The notes under the pieces: generated by a model
Told to the model about the DNA's origin: nothing
What the model saw: only the letters and a program-made list of their open reading frames with translations
Databases searched by the model: none
In this document: positions 5,302 through 7,447 of the stretch, in pieces
Layout: the number at the start of each line of letters is the position of its first letter
Position numbering within the stretch: position 1 is the stretch's first letter
Program-made: the position numbers and the translations under genes
From: Clostridia bacterium
GTDB lineage: Bacteria > Bacillota > Clostridia > Oscillospirales > CAG-272
Reading direction: 5' to 3'
Length of the DNA: 7,447 nt
Assembly (NCBI GenBank): GCA_017453085.1
Contig: JAFTKV010000150.1
Location: forward strand, 1-7,447

Positions 5302-7199
5302 ATACAAAATTTCTTCCCATCACCCGCGAGGAATGTGCAGCGAGAGGGTGGGATGCTCCCGATTTTGTTTACGTATGCGGCGACGCCTACGTTGACCATC
5401 CCAGCTTTGGTCTGGCGATCATCTCCCGCGTGCTGGAGGCAGCAGGATTTCGCGTTGCGATCCTTTCCCAGCCCGACTATAAGTCCTGCAATGATTTCAA
5501 ACGCTTCGGACGTCCCCGTCTCGGTTTCCTTGTATCAAGCGGCAACATCGACTCGATGGTTGCCCATTATACCGTATCAAAGAAGAAGCGGAGCTACGAT
5601 TATTACAGCCCGGGCGGAAAAATGGGACTTCGACCCGACCGCGCAGTAATCGTCTACTGCAATCGCATCCGTGAAGCATACGGCGACGTACCGATCATTT
5701 TGGGTGGCCTGGAAGCGTCTTTGCGCCGCTTTGCTCATTATGACTACTGGGACAACAAGGTGCGCCGCTCCGTGCTGGTAGATTCTCGTGCGGATATTCT
5801 TACCTATGGTATGGGAGAGAATATACTCCTTAGAATTGCAAAGCTGCTTGACAAAGGCGTGCCGGTGAAGAAGATCCACGATGTTCGCGGTACAGTATAT
5901 CTGACCACTCCTGAGGATAAAATCCATTATCCGGTTGAGCAAGGTTTTGATTACAATGATCTGAAAACCGACAAGGAAACCTATGCTAATGCCTTCGCCA
6001 TGCAATACCGCAATCAGGACGCCATCAGCGGAAAAGCCATCACCGAGATGTACGATGGGAAGATGCTGGTACAAAATCCGCCTATGCCGCCGCTGGAAAG
6101 GGAAGAGCTGGACCGTGTTTACGCTCTTCCGTACACTCGCCGTCCCCATCCCATTTACGATAAAGACGGCGGCGTTCCGGGTATCGCAGAAGTAGAGTTT
6201 TCTCTGACCCATAACCGCGGCTGCTTCGGTGCCTGCAACTTCTGTGCGCTTGCCTTTCATCAGGGGCGGAGCGTCCGCTCCCGTTCGGTGGAGAGTGTAG
6301 TCAATGAAGCCAAGTTGCTTACCACACTTCCAGGATTCAAAGGCTACATTCACGACGTAGGCGGTCCTACGGCCAATTTCCGCTATCCTGCTTGCGATAA
6401 ACAGACCGAGCATGGAGTTTGTACTCATCGGAAATGTTTGGCTCCTACGCCCTGTAAGCAGCTCAAGGTAGATCACAGCGAGTATGTGGAGCTATTAAAG
6501 CAAGTAGAAGCACTGCCGAAGGTAAAAAAGGTGTTCATCCGTTCCGGTATTCGTTTTGATTATCTGGTGTACGATAAGGACGAAACCTTCTTCAAAAAGC
6601 TGGTGCACGACCACGTCAGCGGTCAGCTGAAGGTCGCACCGGAGCATTGCTGTAACAGCGTACTCGGATATATGGGAAAGCCCTCCATCGAGGTCTATAA
6701 CCGCTTCAAATCCCGTTATTTCGAACTGACCAAAAGCTTTGGCAAAGAGCAGTACCTGGTGCCTTATCTGATGTCCAGCCATCCGGGCAGCCGAATGCAG
6801 GACGCTATCGAGCTTGCACTCTATTTGAAAAAGAGCGGCTACGCCCCCGAGCAGGTGCAAGACTTCTATCCTACCCCAGGCACGGCGTCCACGGTTATGT
6901 TCTACACGGGGCTGGATCCCTTTACCATGAAAAAGGTCTACGTAGCCACCGATTACGAGGAAAAGAAGATGCAGCGCGCACTGCTGCAATGGAATCGGAA
7001 GGAGAACCACGAGACTATCCGCATTGCCCTTCGCAAGGCTGGACGCACCGATCTGATCGGTCATGGCGAAGATTGTCTGGTTCCTCCGGAGCGATCCGGC
7101 AAGCCGATTGACCGATCGACAGGAAAACGCACAGCGAATCCCGCTCACCCATTACAACACAAGAATACACCGCAGACAGGGAAGAGCAAAAGGAAATGA
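5298..7199 (+). CDS. ygiQ: YgiQ/UPF0313-family radical SAM protein
   Basis: The 633-residue product matches the YgiQ (UPF0313) family of radical SAM proteins, whose reaction is unknown. An N-terminal Radical_SAM_N region (about 1-290) holds FVYVCGDAYVDHPSFG and ILGGLEASLRRFAHYDYWDNKVRRS. The radical SAM core follows, with the Fe-S cluster motif C309-x3-C313-x2-C316 in NRGCFGACNFCAL. A second cysteine set, Cys366, Cys375, Cys380 and Cys386, lies after HDVGGPTANFRYP. Family blocks KVAPEHC, YLVPYLMSSHPGS and QDFYPTPGTASTVMFYTGLDP are present, the last within the C-terminal DUF3362-like part. The final 35 residues are basic and probably disordered. ATG 5298 has GAGG 5 nt upstream and overlaps the phosphatase stop by 4 nt. 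No clear terminator separates it from the downstream tRNA. Confidence 0.94.
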   Translation: MNTKFLPITREECAARGWDAPDFVYVCGDAYVDHPSFGLAIISRVLEAAGFRVAILSQPDYKSCNDFKRFGRPRLGFLVSSGNIDSMVAHYTVSKKKRSYDYYSPGGKMGLRPDRAVIVYCNRIREAYGDVPIILGGLEASLRRFAHYDYWDNKVRRSVLVDSRADILTYGMGENILLRIAKLLDKGVPVKKIHDVRGTVYLTTPEDKIHYPVEQGFDYNDLKTDKETYANAFAMQYRNQDAISGKAITEMYDGKMLVQNPPMPPLEREELDRVYALPYTRRPHPIYDKDGGVPGIAEVEFSLTHNRGCFGACNFCALAFHQGRSVRSRSVESVVNEAKLLTTLPGFKGYIHDVGGPTANFRYPACDKQTEHGVCTHRKCLAPTPCKQLKVDHSEYVELLKQVEALPKVKKVFIRSGIRFDYLVYDKDETFFKKLVHDHVSGQLKVAPEHCCNSVLGYMGKPSIEVYNRFKSRYFELTKSFGKEQYLVPYLMSSHPGSRMQDAIELALYLKKSGYAPEQVQDFYPTPGTASTVMFYTGLDPFTMKKVYVATDYEEKKMQRALLQWNRKENHETIRIALRKAGRTDLIGHGEDCLVPPERSGKPIDRSTGKRTANPAHPLQHKNTPQTGKSKRK

Positions 7200-7267
7200 C
7201 CGATCTGATAAGCAAGTAGCCCCGTGCGCTGATCTTTTACAAAACGTCAAAAATTTTCGAAAAGTTC

Positions 7268-7296
7268 TTGACAAAGGCTTTCATTTATGCTATACT
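7268..7296 (+). promoter_or_regulatory. Sigma-A promoter of the tRNA-Gln gene
   Basis: TTGACA at 7268-7273 is followed after 17 nt by TATACT at 7291-7296, one base from consensus. A second TATAAT (7296-7301) overlaps but would need a 22-nt spacer. The AT-rich tract AAAAATTTTCGAAAA (about 7249-7263) just upstream could act as an UP element. Transcription would begin around 7303, leaving a 5' leader of only about six nucleotides before the tRNA. Confidence 0.85.
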
Positions 7297-7308
7297 ATAA
7301 TCCGTCGT

Positions 7309-7382
7309 TGGGATGTGGTGTAGCGGCAGCACACGAGACTTTGACTCTTGTAGTAAAGGTTCAACCCCTTTCATCCCAGCCA
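7309..7382 (+). tRNA. tRNA-Gln (anticodon UUG)
   Basis: All four arms fold. The acceptor TGGGATG (7309-7315) pairs perfectly with CATCCCA (7372-7378), followed by discriminator G7379 and an encoded CCA (7380-7382). The D stem is GTG/CAC with the loop TAGCGGCAG. The anticodon stem CGAGA/TCTTG has one G-U pair and the loop CTTTGAC, giving anticodon TTG at 7341-7343. The variable loop is TAGT, and the T stem AAAGG/CCTTT closes TTCAACC. The U1-A72 pair is typical of bacterial tRNA-Gln and is an identity element for the GatCAB amidotransferase route used by most Firmicutes (family knowledge). The tRNA reads CAA and, by wobble, CAG codons. Confidence 0.97.
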
Positions 7383-7413
7383 AAAACCGACTTGTAATTA
7401 CAAGTCGGTTTTT
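7382..7413 (+). terminator. Symmetric intrinsic terminator of tRNA-Gln
   Basis: A perfect 32-bp palindrome, each half reading AAAAACCGACTTGTAA on its own strand. On + RNA the stem CCGACTTG/CAAGTCGG closes a TAATTA centre and ends in a five-base U-run; because it is symmetric it would work in both directions. The leading A is also the last base of the tRNA CCA, so the transcript has no spacer between the mature 3' end and the hairpin. Confidence 0.88.
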
Positions 7414-7447
7414 GGCTGGGATGAAAGGGGTTGAACCTTTACTACAA
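7413..7447 (-). tRNA. Mirror-image partial tRNA-Gln 3' half on the minus strand
   Basis: Read on the minus strand, these 35 bases are identical to 7348-7382, the last anticodon-stem bases, variable loop, T arm, acceptor 3' strand, discriminator and CCA of tRNA-Gln. The anticodon and 5' half would lie beyond the window. It is either the end of a convergent second gene or a fold-back artefact, so its existence as a real gene is doubtful. Confidence 0.35.

Larger units (their letters stand above)
7348..7447. repeat. Perfect 100-bp palindrome reaching the window end
   Basis: The sequence is perfectly symmetric about the junction 7397/7398. Bases 7348-7397 (tRNA anticodon-stem 3' strand, T arm, acceptor, CCA and the left terminator half) are the exact reverse complement of 7398-7447. 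The arm stops only because the window stops, so the true extent is unknown. The natural terminator explains the central 32 bp but not the outer 34 bp on each side. Confidence 0.97.

Noticed and set aside
7246..7272. GTCAA/TTGAC inverted repeat flanking AAAATTTTCGAAAA upstream of the tRNA promoter
   Set aside because: The arms are only 5 bp with mismatched interior, and one arm is simply the -35 box; this is expected by chance in AT-rich upstream sequence.
7063..7323. Small open frame across the ygiQ end and the tRNA promoter
   Set aside because: It overlaps the ygiQ C-terminus in another frame and runs through the tRNA promoter into the tRNA itself; it has no homology signature.
7309..7382. 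tRNA as a phage or island attachment site
   Set aside because: No integrase and no direct repeat of the tRNA 3' end is visible. The only repeat is the inverted copy in the palindrome, which is not the geometry of an att duplication.

Overview
The window looks like a chromosomal segment from a Gram-positive Clostridia bacterium, most likely of the Oscillospiraceae/Ruminococcaceae type. The evidence is the gene order rimP-nusA-rnpM(ylxR)-ylxQ-infB, which is the Firmicutes arrangement, a short NusA without C-terminal acidic repeats, a long IF-2 with a Lys/Pro/Gln/Glu-rich linker, strong GGAGG ribosome binding sites, and consensus TTGACA/TATAAT promoters. The lineage is inferred from these traits and not from a database match. 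Most of the window is conserved core genome. I see no transposase, phage gene, CRISPR array or defence system.

Positions 1-4509 hold the transcription/translation operon on the + strand: the C-terminal end of rimP (30S maturation), nusA (elongation/termination factor), rnpM/ylxR (RNase P modulator), ylxQ (L7Ae-type RNA-binding protein) and infB (IF-2). Spacings are tight (21 nt, then 17 nt, then a 14-nt overlap, then 0 nt), so the genes are probably co-transcribed and translationally coupled. Two starts appear non-ATG: TTG for rnpM and probably CTG for ylxQ. A perfect 7-bp hairpin sits against the infB Shine-Dalgarno. The usual next gene, rbfA, does not follow infB.

Positions 4510-4716 are an intergenic region with three successive hairpins, the last with 20-nt arms, followed by a perfect sigma-A consensus promoter (TTGACA-17 nt-TATAAT). 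That promoter drives a two-gene unit (4717-7199): a histidine phosphatase superfamily protein overlapping by 4 nt with a YgiQ/UPF0313-family radical SAM protein. The biochemical role of this pair is not known from the sequence.

Positions 7200-7447 hold a consensus-like promoter, a complete tRNA-Gln(UUG) gene with encoded CCA, and a symmetric terminator. From 7348 to the last base the sequence is a perfect 100-bp palindrome: the 3' half of the tRNA plus terminator is mirrored on the opposite strand. This is the most unusual feature in the window. It is either a convergent second tRNA-Gln copy or, more likely, a fold-back or contig-end assembly artefact.
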